Part shown: positions 32,831 to 44,360 of the stretch, one piece after another
How the letters are laid out: each line of letters opens with the position of its first letter
Numbering within the stretch: the stretch's first letter is position 1
Assembly: GCA_023101725.1 (NCBI GenBank)
Contig: JALJCO010013386.1
Span: forward strand, 496,001 to 560,000
Direction of reading: 5' to 3'
Source: Atherinomorus stipes
Taxonomy: Eukaryota; Chordata; Actinopteri; Atheriniformes; Atherinidae
Length of the DNA: 64,000 nt
Notes under the pieces: model-generated
The model's database searches: none
The model's input: only the letters and a program-made list of their open reading frames with translations
Told to the model about the DNA's origin: nothing
Program-made: the position numbers and the translations under genes

Positions 32831-33714
32831 TTCTATAAAAGTTGGGTGTCGGGTATTGTTCAGAGGATATCTTGCAGGGTAATACATTGTTTTAAAAAAA
32901 AGAAGAAGAAAAACAAAGAGAAAAAGGATAACATATTTTCACTTTTATTATGATGCATTTTCTGTCTATTTTTTGATACTGAAAAGTACCAACATTTCCT
33001 CATAACTAAATAAAGAAAAAACAAACTGCAAATGAATGTGGAGTATGTGGATATAATTTTGTTGAGGAATGCTAAAGCTCTCATCAAGACATGTAAAGTG
33101 TGTGTGGCTGGAGACAAAGGGCTTGTGGCAGTGTGGTGGTTGGTATTGTCTTTATTTGGTTTGAGGTTGATGTTCACTTCGATGCTCTGGCCTCAGCTAA
33201 GTAGATGCAGGCCTGTAGGCCGCAAAAATATTCCTTCTTTTCACTGTTGAGCAGCTGTGGGCACGGAGCCACAAACTGAGAACATACTTGTAATGTCTAC
33301 ACACACACTCAAAAACAGTTCAGCCTGTAAAGATATGAATAAAGGAATGCTCAAACTAAAACAGATGAAAATATGTGCATACACACACACACTGAGAACA
33401 CCCAACACGTTCAGAGACATCAGTCTGCAACCAAAAATAGTGGTCAAACACACACACACGCACACAATTCTGATATAATTTTTAGTGTGTGACATTATCA
33501 GACTGCAAACACGGCTCCAGAGTTCATACATCTGACAGCCACTCGTACACCACAACCAATACTCAGTTGTCAGTCAGACACATGGTGGGGCTGAAATAAT
33601 GCAGACAAAGTATTCTTTTTATGTTCATTTGAAGCTGCATTTCTCATTACATTGTGCCTTATTATACATATTATCTCTGCTATAGCTTTGCTTTTGGTCA
33701 TGAATCACTCATCC
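32831..33714. other. Spacer with CA-rich patches
   Basis: CA runs near 33300, 33380-33395 and 33450-33466 explain the Cys/Val frames. No gene seen. Confidence 0.5.
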
Positions 33715-34222
33715 ATTCTGCAGCATTGACTTCAGGTGAGATTATGAAGTGGATGTCCTCGCTTCACTGGCTTACGGTTAGGTTTATGTTTGATTATAAG
33801 ATTCTTTTATTTGTTTTAAGTCCCTGAACTGGCCCCAGAATATTTAGTTGACCTTGTTAAGGTGCATCAGCCCCCGAGAGCCCTTAGATCAGCTGAACAG
33901 ATGGTCCTGGATGTCCGGCGATCCCTCATGAGATCCAGAGGAGATTGAGGCTTTGCAGTTGTGGCTCCCGCGCTGTGGAACACATTGCCCCTCTCTGAAC
34001 AGTCTTCCCCTTTTTAAAACACGCCATTTATTCACCCTGGCCTCTGGCAGGCTGAGCAGAGTAAATTTTATTCGATCTTTTATCTCTTTTACTTTTTTCT
34101 GTTTTATTTTGTTGCATTTTATTGTGTTGCTTTTAGTCATTGTTGACTTTTATTCTGTAAAGCACTTTAGCTAGCCATTGGTCTTTAAAATGTGCTATAC
34201 AAATAAAGCTGACATTGAATAT
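33715..34222 (+). pseudogene. L2-type LINE, 3' end
   Basis: The broken translation has HWLTVRFMFDYKILLF followed by the degraded 'LNGLAPEYL' segment, a later GSRAVEHIAPL (from 'APxLWNxLP') and FPFLKHAIYS. These are the last conserved blocks of an L2 protein. The 3' tail 'tgtaaagcactttagctagcc', 'aaaatgtgctatacaaataaagc' is the canonical L2 end. Fully decayed, on the plus strand. Confidence 0.8.
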
Positions 34223-34321
34223 TTCTAAGAGAGGGAACAAGAGTTTGCCGTAGGTGCTGGAAGGTTCAGTGTTATTTGAAAGATTATAGCTGCGCTGGAA
34301 TTAGGTTTTGGATACAACAAA

Positions 34322-34847
34322 TAGGGCTGGGTCATATCATACCGTTCACGGTAATACCGGTGTAACGTTGGGAATGATAAAAAAAAAAATAAATACACGA
34401 TAAAATATGGGTGAAACGCGCATGTGCACTGCCGTTGTTTGATACTGTCAAACACACGGCAGCCAGTCTGGCAGCGACCGATGAGGAGGAGGAGGAGGAA
34501 GGTCAAAGCTGCACATTGTCTTATAGCTTATTCCATCCTCCATGACAAGTGAGAACTTTCTTCTTGTTCTCAACGCCGCAAGAACAAGAAAAAGGTTTGT
34601 TTTGATCATTTCATTCTCCATGTGAAGCTTCTTTCGCAGCAGGGTGGTTATGAATGCAGGGGTATGACTGTGAAAAATTATGTTCGTTACGCACGCGGTA
34701 GTATCCATATATCTAAATACAATGTGCTCTATATATTTCGTGCTTACCCTCTCGATCAGCTGTTTATCAAAACTACCTGTTTAACTTTACATCAGCTGAA
34801 ATGTGGAAGCGACAGTTTTCTACTTCAAGCTCATCTGCGTTAAGAGT
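34322..34847. mobile_element. hAT copy, 3'-truncated
   Basis: Left terminus TAGGGCTGGGTCATATCAT, then 'accgttcacggtaataccggtgtaacg' and 'gataaaatatgggtgaaacgcgcatg', all shared with the full copy at 53.3 kb. Homology runs to 'catctgcgttaa' and stops where a small MITE begins. A GGA/GAG microsatellite lies at about 34481-34500. Confidence 0.75.
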
Positions 34848-34995
34848 TGGATATTAGGTGGTGCTGGACATCCGATGGGCGTGGCCAGAGAGTGAGGTTA
34901 GGGTTAGGGCCTAGGGATAGGGGGAAGGGTTAAAATAAACGGTTCAAAACAATAATGTGGGCAGAGCCAGACGTCAGACCCCGCCTAATATCCGA
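34848..34995. mobile_element. Short MITE with TTAGGG-like core
   Basis: Left TTGGATATTAGGTGGTGC against right GACCCCGCCTAATATCCGA, which reads inversely as TCGGATATTAGGCGGGGTC. The core at 34896-34909 is ggttagggttaggg followed by 'cctagggataggg'. It directly abuts the truncated hAT copy. Non-coding. Confidence 0.65.
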
Positions 34996-35116
34996 CTCCG
35001 CCTCATGCTGCAAACCACAGGCGGGACCTTCTTGACAGCTTTTCTGCAGCAGATCTTAGATTGGGTTTGTTTGAACATCCTGCTTTGTGGCTCCCTGTTC
35101 CATTCTGCACCATGAG

Positions 35117-35763
35117 TTAAAGGATCACTTTCTTTTTTTTTAAACCTGGACCTTATTTCTAGGAGTATATACGTGCATTTACTCATAGGTAAAGTTTCTG
35201 AATCACTTTGATTCCTTGGGAAGATACTACGTTGAGTTGCCCTTCGGTGTACATCCAGTAAAATGGCAGAGATGGGGCATCCACTATATAAAACATTATC
35301 TGCAGTAAAAACTCCTTGATTTCATTAATGCTTTAAGTAGAATGAACAAACAAATCAGTCCTTTTGTCCTGTGAGTTCAGAGTTTTGCAAATTGTGTTTT
35401 TGTCGTTGTCTGGGCAGGGAGCCGCTCTTCTCAGCTGTACTACGGAAGCGTGCATCGTGAGTAGAAAGTCTGTAGAACACCCTAATCACTAATGGAATAA
35501 TGGAAAGCTTAATCCGGACTCACAGGACAACAGTATCCAATCGTTCATTCATTCAACTTAAAGTATTGGCGAAAATCAAGGATTTGCTGCAGATAATGTC
35601 TGATATAGTGGCTGCCCCGTCTTCGCCATTATACTGGATATACACCAAAGGGCAATTCAGCGTAATATCTTCCAAAGGACTCAAAGTAATGCAGAAATTT
35701 TACCGGTGAGTAATGCACAAACGGTAAATAAGGTCCAGGTTGAAAAAAAAGAAAGTTATCCTT
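35117..35763. mobile_element. Palindromic TTAA MITE (family A, copy 2)
   Basis: Starts TTAAAGGATCACTTTCTTT and ends 'gaaagttatcc'. The right TTAA is lost (ttgt). The centre 'gagccgctcttctcagctgtactacggaagcg' is the inverse of the centre of the 7.1-kb copy, so the two lie in opposite orientations. The arms share 'gtgcatttactcat', 'gcagagatggggca' and 'acattatctgcagtaaaa' with it. Confidence 0.75.
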
Positions 35764-36016
35764 GTGATCCCTTCAGGTTTTCCCGGTTTGCATCATCCTC
35801 TATAGTGGATACATCTGCCCAGTTTACTATATACCAACCAATGTATATTGTTGTGGTTCATAAATGGCCTGTCCTAACCCACTGTGACCCATTCAAACAT
35901 TAACTCCTGATGTTGTGTCTGCTAAAATACCATTTGGGTGGTGTTGACTGCTAAATACACATGACATTTATTAAAATTCAGTAGAAAATGATCAGTTACA
36001 TCAACTACAGGAAAAT

Positions 36017-36466
36017 TTAAAGGTTGAATATGGAATACGGACAGAACAGCAACATCACCTGTGTCTAAGTTGTAGGCTAGTTGCAACAGCAGAAAAACAA
36101 CTCCAGCCTTTTTGGTGCCAGGCTCGCTGCCAATACTAAAGTGACCAACAGTCTGCGTCATGTCCAACTAGTAACGCAGAGGAGTTTATAACTGACAGCT
36201 AACGTTAGCCACATTGGCAAACAAGTTAGCTTGGGGAACTTACGTTCATGTGGATCCATTTAGTGTAGGCTTCACCTAAATTTAGTCCAGGTTTTGCTGG
36301 ATAAATTAAAATTTATTTTATAATTATTTTTAGGTTTTTAGGCTAAATATAATTTTTCTAGGAAATGTTGTACTTCCATTCTGTACACCCCCCCAACGAC
36401 CTGTGGGGTTATAATTTGAAAAACATATATAGCTTTTCATAAAAATGTGCCATATTCAACCTTTAA
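36017..36466. mobile_element. TTAA MITE (family C)
   Basis: TTAA at 36017-36020 and 36463-36466 with perfect inner ends AGGTTGAATATGG and CCATATTCAACCT. The interior of about 440 bp is non-coding and contains 'gctaacgttagccacatt'. Same termini class as families A and B. Confidence 0.85.
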
Positions 36467-36651
36467 CTAAAAGGAAAAAATGTTTAAAGGTGTAAGGATT
36501 TACTTAATATTTTGATGTATCCTGTATGTGAACATATGAAAGATTGTACTTAAATCTAGGCTAGGGATCCTAGAAAAACGGTTTGAGCAAGCTATATTTT
36601 GTCATTCAGTAAGTTGCTGATAAGTTCTTAAAGTCCTCTGTCTTAGCTTTC

Positions 36652-36858
36652 AGTTAGATCAGGGGTGTCCAGCTCCGGTCCTCGAGGGCCACAATCCTGC
36701 AGGTTTTCCATGTTTCCCTTCTCCAACACACACCTGACTCAAATTCATAGGCTTTTAGATTCATTTAATTTGAGTCAGCTGTGCTGGTGCAAGGAGGCAT
36801 GGAAAACCGTCAGGACAGCGGCCCTTGAGGACCAAATTTGGACACCACTGAGTAGGGA
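36652..36858. mobile_element. Palindromic hAT-like MITE, 191 bp
   Basis: The element at 36660-36850 has ends CAGGGGTGTCCAGCTCC and the inverse of CAGTGGTGTCCAAATT. The arms carry 'ggtcctcgagggcc' and 'cccttgaggacc', and 'aggttttccatgtttccc' against 'ggcatggaaaacc'. The flanking octamers match at only four of eight positions, so the duplication is not confirmed. Confidence 0.7.
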
Positions 36859-36924
36859 CTGCCTACCCGAGTGCGCGTACATAAGTGCATGAGAGAGAGA
36901 GAGATAGAGATGTATGCATTTTTT

Positions 36925-37035
36925 AAATTGTTAGGTTGTATACTTGGGTGTGTAAAACAAAGCTCATTTTGTGTAAAGCACTCTGAGCTACTTTTTGCAT
37001 GAAAAGCACTTCATAAATAAAGTTTAATTTGATTT
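36925..37035 (+). repeat. L2-type LINE 3' tail
   Basis: 'tgtgtaaagcactctgagctactttttgcatgaaaagcacttcataaataaagt' is the L2-like 3' terminal hairpin and tail, with no coding part left. A (GA)n run at about 36892-36912 lies just upstream. Confidence 0.65.
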
Positions 37036-37754
37036 CTCTTGTGTTGCCTTTATAGTCAGTGGTTTAGAAGTTGCTTGGGGAAATGAGCAAATTTCACCAG
37101 TTTGCTTTGGCAGCCCAGCATGTTGACTGATGTTGATAAAAGTGGTGAAAGAAAAGAGACTGGTGGGATGAAGGATGGATGAGCAAGTACTGACGGAAAG
37201 AAGCATGACAGGATTCAGAGAGGCAGAGGGAAAGAAAATGACTAAATCTCCTCTAATATCTGCAGAAAAACTAACATGAGAAAGTCTTAACACAACAGCT
37301 GTCCAACATACATAAAAGCAAGCAACTGTTTAAACTCCATATCCAACACTTAGAAGGAAAAACAGAAACTTATACCAACCATATTACAGAGATGGCATTA
37401 CCACGCCATGAGGTGTTTCACTTTTCTCTGAGCAGTGCAACATCTGGAGGATGAACACAGACTGAAGTTCAAACAGTGCAGCAAACTGAAGGAGTCCCTA
37501 TTTCCATCAGCTCCGTCTCTGTCTGTCATCACTGGGCGCTGCAATAAAGTGCATAATGTGAAACAAATCTTCACATTGGAATATTTCCCTGTTTCTGTTG
37601 TCAGATATTTGCCTCATCGAGAAGAAAGAAGAGAAATACAAGATGTATCACAATCACGCTTGCACAGTTGTAATGTAAACAGTATAAATTGCCAAAAAGT
37701 TGATATAAGCACCATGTGACTTCACAAGAGGTTCAGGCCCCTTTGTAATTATGC
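37036..37754. other. Spacer
   Basis: No gene or element recognised. Confidence 0.5.
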
Positions 37755-37826
37755 ATAGAATAGAATAGAATAGAATAGAATAGAATAGAATAGAATAGAA
37801 TAGAATAGAATAGAATAGAATAGAAT
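37755..37826. repeat. (AGAAT)n microsatellite
   Basis: About 14 near-perfect pentamer units. On the minus strand it reads (ATTCT)n and sits exactly at the 3' end of the LINE fragment to its right, so it is probably that LINE's tail repeat. Confidence 0.95.
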
Positions 37827-38200
37827 AAATGTTTATTTAAGTGTCATACACTTACGTGCCCATACTGATACCTTTAGAGCATAACAAGAAGAAAAAGACG
37901 ATGCCCAACATTCAAAATAATACAATAATATACAATAATAATACAACTTCAGGATACAGAGAGTTCTGTCTGAGCTTTCATGCCTTTTCCAAATGTTTCA
38001 CCAAACTGTATATTTCATTTTCAAATAACCAACTCAACATTTCACCATCAGTCATCCTAAACAAATCAGGCTTTGTACACTGAATTTTTTCAAACAAAAC
38101 AGTACGGTGGTCATGATATAAAGGACAATAAAACAAGAAATGCAAATACTTAATGCATGCAGCATGGCTTACAAGCACAAATGCCCCCAAAAAATTGCAT
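37827..38200 (-). pseudogene. LINE C-terminal fragment with pentanucleotide tail
   Basis: A 70-codon minus-strand frame with KYLHFLFYCPLYHDHRTVLFEKI, a zinc-knuckle-like H/C cluster followed by a conserved R, and then MTDGEMLSWLFENE. This layout (H-F-L-x-C-P-x-Y, R, then a helical end) is found at the C-terminus of several jockey/I-type and R2-like LINE proteins. The 3' UTR is AT-rich and ends in the (ATTCT)n tail. The clade is uncertain and the copy is 5'-truncated. Confidence 0.55.
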
Positions 38201-38353
38201 TAACGAAAATACACACTTTTCTGACTAGCTTCAAGTTTGCCACATTTTTCAAGAGTTTGAAATTTTGTTTTCATTTATGATTCTGTTTGTTTCAAAAAAA
38301 GGAGAAAAACATGAGAAATATGCATCAAAGTGTCATTTTTGTTCCCATGAAGT

Positions 38354-39907
38354 AGTAAAGTAAGTTTATTTCTATAGCGCCTTTCACAGACAAGGGGACG
38401 TCACAAGGTGCTGCACAGAGGGAACAATTAAAATACAAGAAAAAAAAAATACAGCAAATATAAAATACAAAAAACAATACAAGCAACGAGAAAATTTGAA
38501 TAAAAATCAGCATGGTGGTCACAAAACAGCCTTTTTGCTACTGAAGTTAGAACGCTTGGAGAAACAGGTAGGTTTTCAGTTTGCTCTTAAAGACATCAAT
38601 GGAGTCCAACAAACGTAGAGACAACGGAAGATCGTTCCAGAGCTTCAAGCAACGGCCTGGAAGGAACGATCCCCTCGTGTCTTGAAGCGAGTACGAGGGA
38701 CCATGAGCAGATGCTGGTCCAGTGACCTCAGCCTCCGAGAGGGAGCATAGGGGCATAAATGGTCCCTGATGTAAGATGGAGCCTGACCCTGCAGAGCTCT
38801 GAAAGTCAGTGCCAAAATTTTAAAGCGAAAGCGAAAAGAAACCGGAAGCCAGAGGAGCGACTTTAAAACTGGAGTAATATGAGCCCTCCTGTTAGTACGA
38901 GACAGCAGTCTCGCTGCAGAGTTTTGCACCTGCTGCAGACGAGATAGGTCCTTTTTGTTTAGACAAGAAAATAAACTGTTGCAATAGTCTAAACGGGACG
39001 AAACAAAAGCGTGAATAATCAACTCGAGGTCATCTTTTGAGACAACAGTTCTCAGTTTGGAGATGTTCCTTAACTGGAAGAAACAGTTCCTTGTAAGCTG
39101 CTTAGAGTGGTGTTCTAGTGACATATCTTTATCAAAGAAAACACCAAGATTTCTGAGGCTTGATTTGGATGAAGCACTCAGATCACCCAAATAGTGGTTG
39201 ATACCAGGAATGGCATCATCAGGGCCAAACACCAGCACCTCTGTTTTATCTGAGTTTAACTGCAGGGAGTTTGCAGCGAGCCATTGTTTGATTTGCACAA
39301 GACAGCTCATTAAGGAGTTCAATTTGTGAATCTCAGAGACCTTAAATGAGCAGTACAGCTGGATATCATCTGCAAATAGATGGTATGAAACATCAGCAAA
39401 CTCCCTGATTATGTTTCCTAGGGGAAGGACATACAAAAGGAACAGAATTGGGCCTAAAACAGAACCCTGAGGTACTCCACACAGCAATTCTGCAGAATCA
39501 GACACAAACTCATTTACTGAAACACTAAAACTCCTACCAGACAAAAAGGAAGCAAACCAGGACAGAACAGGTCCTGACATTCCAATCAATTCATGCAGTC
39601 TTGTTAACAAGATTTCATGATCGACAGTGTCAAATGCCGAAGAGAGATCCAACAAGACTAAAACAGTGCATTTCTCACAGTCTGCGGACATCATAATGTC
39701 ACTAGAGACTTTGAGGAGGGCAGTTTCCGTAGAGTGATGTTTGCGGAAACCAGACTGAAAGGGGTCAAAAATATTGTTTGTCTCTAGAAAGGAAGTCAGT
39801 TGTTCAGAGACCACTTTCTCTAAGAGTTTGGACAGAAATGGAAGCTTAGATATCGGCCTGAAACTATTTGGATCAGTAGCATCCAAACTAGATTTTTTGA
39901 GAAGTGG
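38354..39907 (-). mobile_element. L2-type LINE, 5'-truncated
   Basis: Spans the reverse-transcriptase gene and a 3' UTR of about 190 bp ending in an inverted 'tttatttctatagcgcctttcac' tail. The 5' truncation falls at 39905-39908, just beside the SANT-bearing element. This is the best-preserved LINE copy in the window. Confidence 0.85.
38547..39886 (-). CDS. L2-type reverse transcriptase, nearly intact
   Basis: A 413-codon frame (39886 down to 38645) begins just upstream of 'PNSFRPISKLPFLSKLLEKVV'. It holds motif A LVLLDLSSAFDTVDH (residues about 75-89), motif B CGVPQGSVLGPILF, catalytic motif C FADDIQLY, and the downstream WLAANSLQLNSDKTEVLVFG, LGVFFD, FVSSRLDYCNSLF, LSRLQQVQNSAARLL and ITPVLKSLLWLPVSFRFRFKIL blocks. 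One frameshift near 38650-38700 moves the end (LKLWNDLPLSLRLLDSIDVFKSKLKTYLF) into another frame. The endonuclease and the real start are missing, so it cannot mobilise on its own. The low damage suggests a relatively recent insertion. Confidence 0.85.
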
Positions 39908-39922
39908 TTAGTAAAGACAGTA

Positions 39923-40522
39923 GCCACATTTTCATTACCCACAGAACTGCACAAAACCTAAATACCGCAAAAAAGAGAAAAAAAACTGGTATGAAAACAT
40001 CTAAATTAGAAAAGGAACTCTCAAATATTGCTAAAATCTTTTTACGCTCTCATAAGGGTTTTTTTCAGACGTGTGGATAAAGAATTGCATCAAAAAAGTG
40101 TGATAGAAATGTTGCTTTTTTCACATTTACACACCACTGGATGTGATGCAGGGGATTACGTGGGTTCATTTCAAGTAAAGCTGGTGCAGTATGTATGGAC
40201 AGAGGACAAAACAGAAGTCTTTTTACATATAATTTAAGACATCCTTGACAGCAAACAACGAAATGCAGACTTTCACAAGGAATAACAAAGAGAAATAACG
40301 GAGAAGGGCTTCAAAAACCCGTAGCAATGGATATAACTGCTCCAAATGCAAAATGGTTTCTATGTCTATCCTCCTCAAAGTGGAGTCTCGCAAGAGGGAG
40401 ATTTTACGAGAATTGCGGCCAAACGCCATTCAATGGAAACACCTGCAAATCGTATTTGTACTTTGTCAAATTTTTTTAAAATATCGCTTTTATTTTGTGA
40501 CAAACTATAATGGAAATGCAGC
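39923..40522 (+). mobile_element. Inverted-repeat element with SANT remnant, copy 2
   Basis: The ends gccacattttcattacc and, inversely, GCTGCATTTCCATTATAG match copy 1 at 4.3-5.5 kb. The SANT-like protein is readable on the plus strand at 40110-40320 (SFQVKLVQYVWTEDKTEVFLHII, then a stop, DSKQRNADFHKE, a stop, REITEKGFKNP). The copy is about half the length of copy 1. The flanking dinucleotides are TA and TT. Confidence 0.6.
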
Positions 40523-43108
40523 TTATAACCACTAAATTAAAATGAACATCTGAATGGTTTCACTGGCCTGAATAGCAAGTGTCATAATATGCAGCCTGAA
40601 CTGTCTTTTCTGGTCACATTCATCCTCTTTGCTGCGGTTAGAAATAGCACAGATAGTAAGCTAGTGGAAATGCCACAGGCGACAGTTGATGGCAAAGCTG
40701 AGACGACAAGAAGCGATTAGTAAGCTTGCCAAAGAGTCATTAGTAAGCAGCAAACTTTTCAGCTAGTGTGAACAGACAGAAGCATTTTCCCCCTCTAAGA
40801 ACACTGCTCCAGGAAAGCAGACGAAAAAGAAACACTTGACATGAATTCTGCACTGTCTGGTCAAATAAAAATGAACCTCAGGGAGAAATAATGTGTCCAC
40901 AGGTAGTAGATGATATGCACATATGCTCGTGTCTGATGCTTTGTGTGTGTTAAAACGACTCATTGGTGCCGCATGTGTGAATAATGGCTGGCGGATTTGT
41001 CGCCAAGCGTGTGAAGCATCACATCATAGTGACACATCTCCGTGTCAGCTCCCAGCGTAAGCAGCGCAGCTGGACCTTGACAGTGATAATTGGTGACAAG
41101 GAGAGGGAGAGGAGAAAAGACTGAAAGGGTCGCACACTTGTAGATAGCAGCTGTTGGCCTGACTTTGCTTCACAAAGCGCTTTGAGCAAGAAAATCTGAC
41201 AATGCAGTTACACAAAATAAGGGAAATCCCCCCTCCACACACACACACACACACACACATTTGTGCTTTTTCAATAAAGTCTGCAATTTAAGGGATTCAT
41301 TAAACTTTTGTCCTGGTTTTATGTGCTTGTGTTTGATTTCAGTCCATGTTTATGTGCACATAAGCACCTGTGTCTCTTTTCTCCGATGTTGCAGGCGTAT
41401 CTGTTTCCTGCATCTCCGTGAAATGTCATCAATTTACTGTCCTAATAAAGAGCTCTAGGTTGTATTCAGCTTTTGAAAACCTGTGAAAGCCATAGATGCT
41501 ATTTGAAGGCAGCAAGTATAAGTGAGGTGTAAAACCACTCTGCCAGCTTTAGAAAAGGTCTCCCCTTTCAAGTTATGAAGGTAGATAGTCTCATTGTTCA
41601 TCTTTACAGCTGTCAGTTAGCAGGCGAAGCTCGATGCGTTCGTCAGCCTTTTCTGTAATAGGGAACACAGCCTCTCTACACAGCCATTGATTTACCTCCC
41701 TCACCTTCACTATCTCCACTTACACCTTGAGGTTTGATCAGCACAAGTTAGATAAAATTTGCCCCGGCCTGTCTGTGTATGTGTGCAATGAAAAACAAAG
41801 GAGATATTGGAAATCAACAAACACAATGGCACATAGTGTTTTGTGTTGTGTGTACTTGTTCACTTCCACCTCGGCGCATTCGTGCTTCTGTATCCGTTGG
41901 TAGTGAAGCTGAAAATTGAGCAGCTGTATTGTATCCTGTTAACAAAAGAGGCCCATTTGTATAAATTTGGCTCACAGAGATTTGGCTTTCAAATGCGCCC
42001 CTGGTGAAGCAGATTTGATTACACGGGTATCTGTTGCACTGGCTCGGTTGATAAAACAAGTCTCCATCAGCAGAAGAAGTCAACATGTTCCTCAAAAAAA
42101 ACATCACATTATTAGCAGCTAACTTTGTACTGAAAGAGGATTCATCCGAATGAAGCTGTTTGTGTCTTCAGTGCTTCCTTTTTCAATGCAGATTTCAGAC
42201 GATAGCAAGCATTTTTCTTTCTGAACTTCAGCACTTTTTTTTCCCTTCATCCTTGAGGCAATTGATTTTGGCTGTTTTTCATGTTAAACCATTTTGGGTT
42301 TTTTATTTGTTTGTTTGTTAGTTTTTTTTCCTGTACTGTATATTTGATATAGTAGTCTGGAAAACCTAGAACTTTATAAGGTTTCAGCTTACAAAAACCA
42401 TTTATAATTTACTTTCATTAAAGTAAGCTTTCATTGTTGAATAGGTAATTCTAGATGATATAACAGTGTTGGACGGCCACAGTTTGGAATAATAACATAA
42501 ATGTATGTAAAAGCAATCCCTAAAAGTTCAGGCTTCAGACTCACTTCAGCAAGTTTTCCTGTATGCAAAGCTGATCTGTTTATACCAGGAGTGATTAAAT
42601 CAATGGCCCCCAAACTGGGGGCCCCACAGTTATGAACGAGGGGAAAGAGGGGCAACTAGGTTAAATAAAACATATACAGTAGTTTTTGGTCAACTTGTGA
42701 AACATTGACAAATTTGGGAAACTGTGATGATAACGGCGATAACAGACACTTCAACAACCAGCCAACCAAAAAAAAAAAAAAAAAAGACAAAACATGAAAA
42801 GTCATATCTTGCCCCAGTCTAACCAGATAATGGTTGTGTAATGGTTATGGTCAATAGTGGGTAATGCTGTATGTTTCATAATATTATTATCTGACATTAT
42901 AATGCCACTTGAACACTTCTCATTCTGAACAGAAAGAAAAGTCAGTTAATTACTTATAAACTACCCATCTGTGATAAACAGCAGAGCTGTTTTACTAAAG
43001 CAACATCTGTCTGGTCAGATGCTCACCCCATGCTACGTGTTGTACAGAGTTTCAGTCTAAAAAGCCTCACACTGAAGCCTAATACTTCCTTCTGCCACTG
43101 ATTCGGTC
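40523..43108. other. Spacer with minor simple repeats
   Basis: A (CA)n run at 41236-41259 and a poly(A) run at about 42768-42785. No gene or transposon end recognised; frames up to 97 codons have no known domain. Confidence 0.6.
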
Positions 43109-43590
43109 TTAAAGGAATAGTTCACCCACAGAATGATTTAACTTTATTTTCCACTTACCCTCATGGTGAGCAAGACTCTGGAGCACTTTTTAATATCTCA
43201 AATGCAAAAAAAATTTTTTTTTAAATAAATAAATAAATTATGATAATAATAATGATAATAATAATAATAATAATATCTCAAATGCAGCCGGCGATCAGGA
43301 AGGCTTGTCGTTTTCCCCCAACTTTCACATAATGGAGTTCACCGGGGTCCGAGCCAAAAAGGTCCATCATGGTCCACAAAAACTTGTCAATATTCCTCCA
43401 TGTTGCTCGTCCAATGTAATCCACGTGTCCTGAGTGGGTAGCGTCCATAATTTACTCAAAACGATATCATTTAGTATATGTTTAGAGCCTAAACAGTAGT
43501 ACATCTTACTTTTGCAAAGCGCGCATATGCGCATTCACGAAACTACGAAAGCCGCAGCAAACGAGATTGCGCATTCCCTTTTTCTTTCTT
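43109..43590. mobile_element. TTAA-type MITE, right end lost
   Basis: Starts TTAAAGGAATAGTTCACCC, the TTAAAGG signature, and continues with 'ccttaccctcatggtgag'-like sequence, 'aggcttgtcgttttccccc', 'ccatgttgctcgtccaatgtaatcc' and 'gcgcgcatatgcgcattcacg'. This is a recognisable fish MITE body. The mirrored right terminus is not found. It is interrupted by a short AT-rich insertion. Confidence 0.55.
43191..43286. repeat. AT-rich insertion between 16-bp direct repeats
   Basis: taatatctcaaatgca occurs exactly at 43191-43206 and 43271-43286. Between them is a run of A, T, (AAAT)n and (GATAATAATAAT)n. The length and tail-like content fit a retroposition footprint (target duplication plus tail) or a slippage duplication. 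Confidence 0.85.
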
Positions 43591-43854
43591 TGTTTGTTCT
43601 AAATCAATATCCAACCCTTCTTGTGTTTGTTCCAGTTTGTCTGCAGCTTGCAGGGGGTTTGGAACCAGTGCATTAAATAATTTCTAAACTGTGCCATATT
43701 AGGCACAAAAAGTAAAAGAAATTTGAAACCTGAATTAAAACTGGAATACTCCCTGGAAATTCTCTTTTGATCATTTTCAAGTGAACAATTATGACTTATT
43801 TCCCACACTTTTCCAAAGCAGCATACAGTTTATCCCTCCATCTATTATTTTCCA

Positions 43855-44360
43855 CATATCAGAGGTCGGGTTGAGGATGCAGCGGATTCAGGAAAGACCC
43901 AGATGTTTGTATCCCCAGCAACCGTTATCCAGCTCTTTTTGGAGGATCCCAAGGCACTCCCGGGCTAAGGGGGATATATAATTCCTCCAGTGATCAGCCC
44001 CAGGCTCTCTTTTTGTAGGATGTGCCTGGAAAACCTCCAAGCGGAGGCAACAAGGATGCATCCTCATCAGATGCCCACGCCACCTCAGCTGAATTCTTTA
44101 AATATGGAGGAGCAATGGCACCAGGCCAAGTTCCTTCTTCTTGTGTGAGCTCCCCACTGGACCTCGCAAGCTGAGCCCAACCAAGTTCCGAAGGAAGCTG
44201 ATTTCAGCTGCTTTTGATGGCGACCTCATACTTTCAGTCACTACCCAAATCTTATGGGTGGGGGTTGAAATATAGATAGAGACGTAAATATAATACTTTG
44301 CTTTTAGGCTCAGTTCTGTCTTTGTCACAATGGACTGGTACAGAACCAGTTTAGTTTTAG
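43855..44360 (-). pseudogene. Rex3/RTE-type LINE, 3' end
   Basis: The minus-strand frame has VLYQSIVTKTELSLKAK..YVSIY, then THKIWVVTESMRSPSKAAEISFLRNLVGLSLRGPVGSS and ELGLVPLLL, the C-terminal part of RTE reverse transcriptases ('YGSECWVLxxxxxxxLQAAEMRFLRRVxG' type). The following segment (minus strand, toward 43855) is the decayed 'LRWxGHxxRMPxxRLPxxVF' and 'GRPRxRWxDYI' region; 'gggctaagggggatatataattcc' is its inverse. Rex3 is the common RTE family of teleosts. 5'-truncated and broken. Confidence 0.75.

Noticed and set aside
34896..34909. True interstitial telomere
   Set aside because: Only two TTAGGG units, inside a MITE core; too short to be a fusion or telomere relic.
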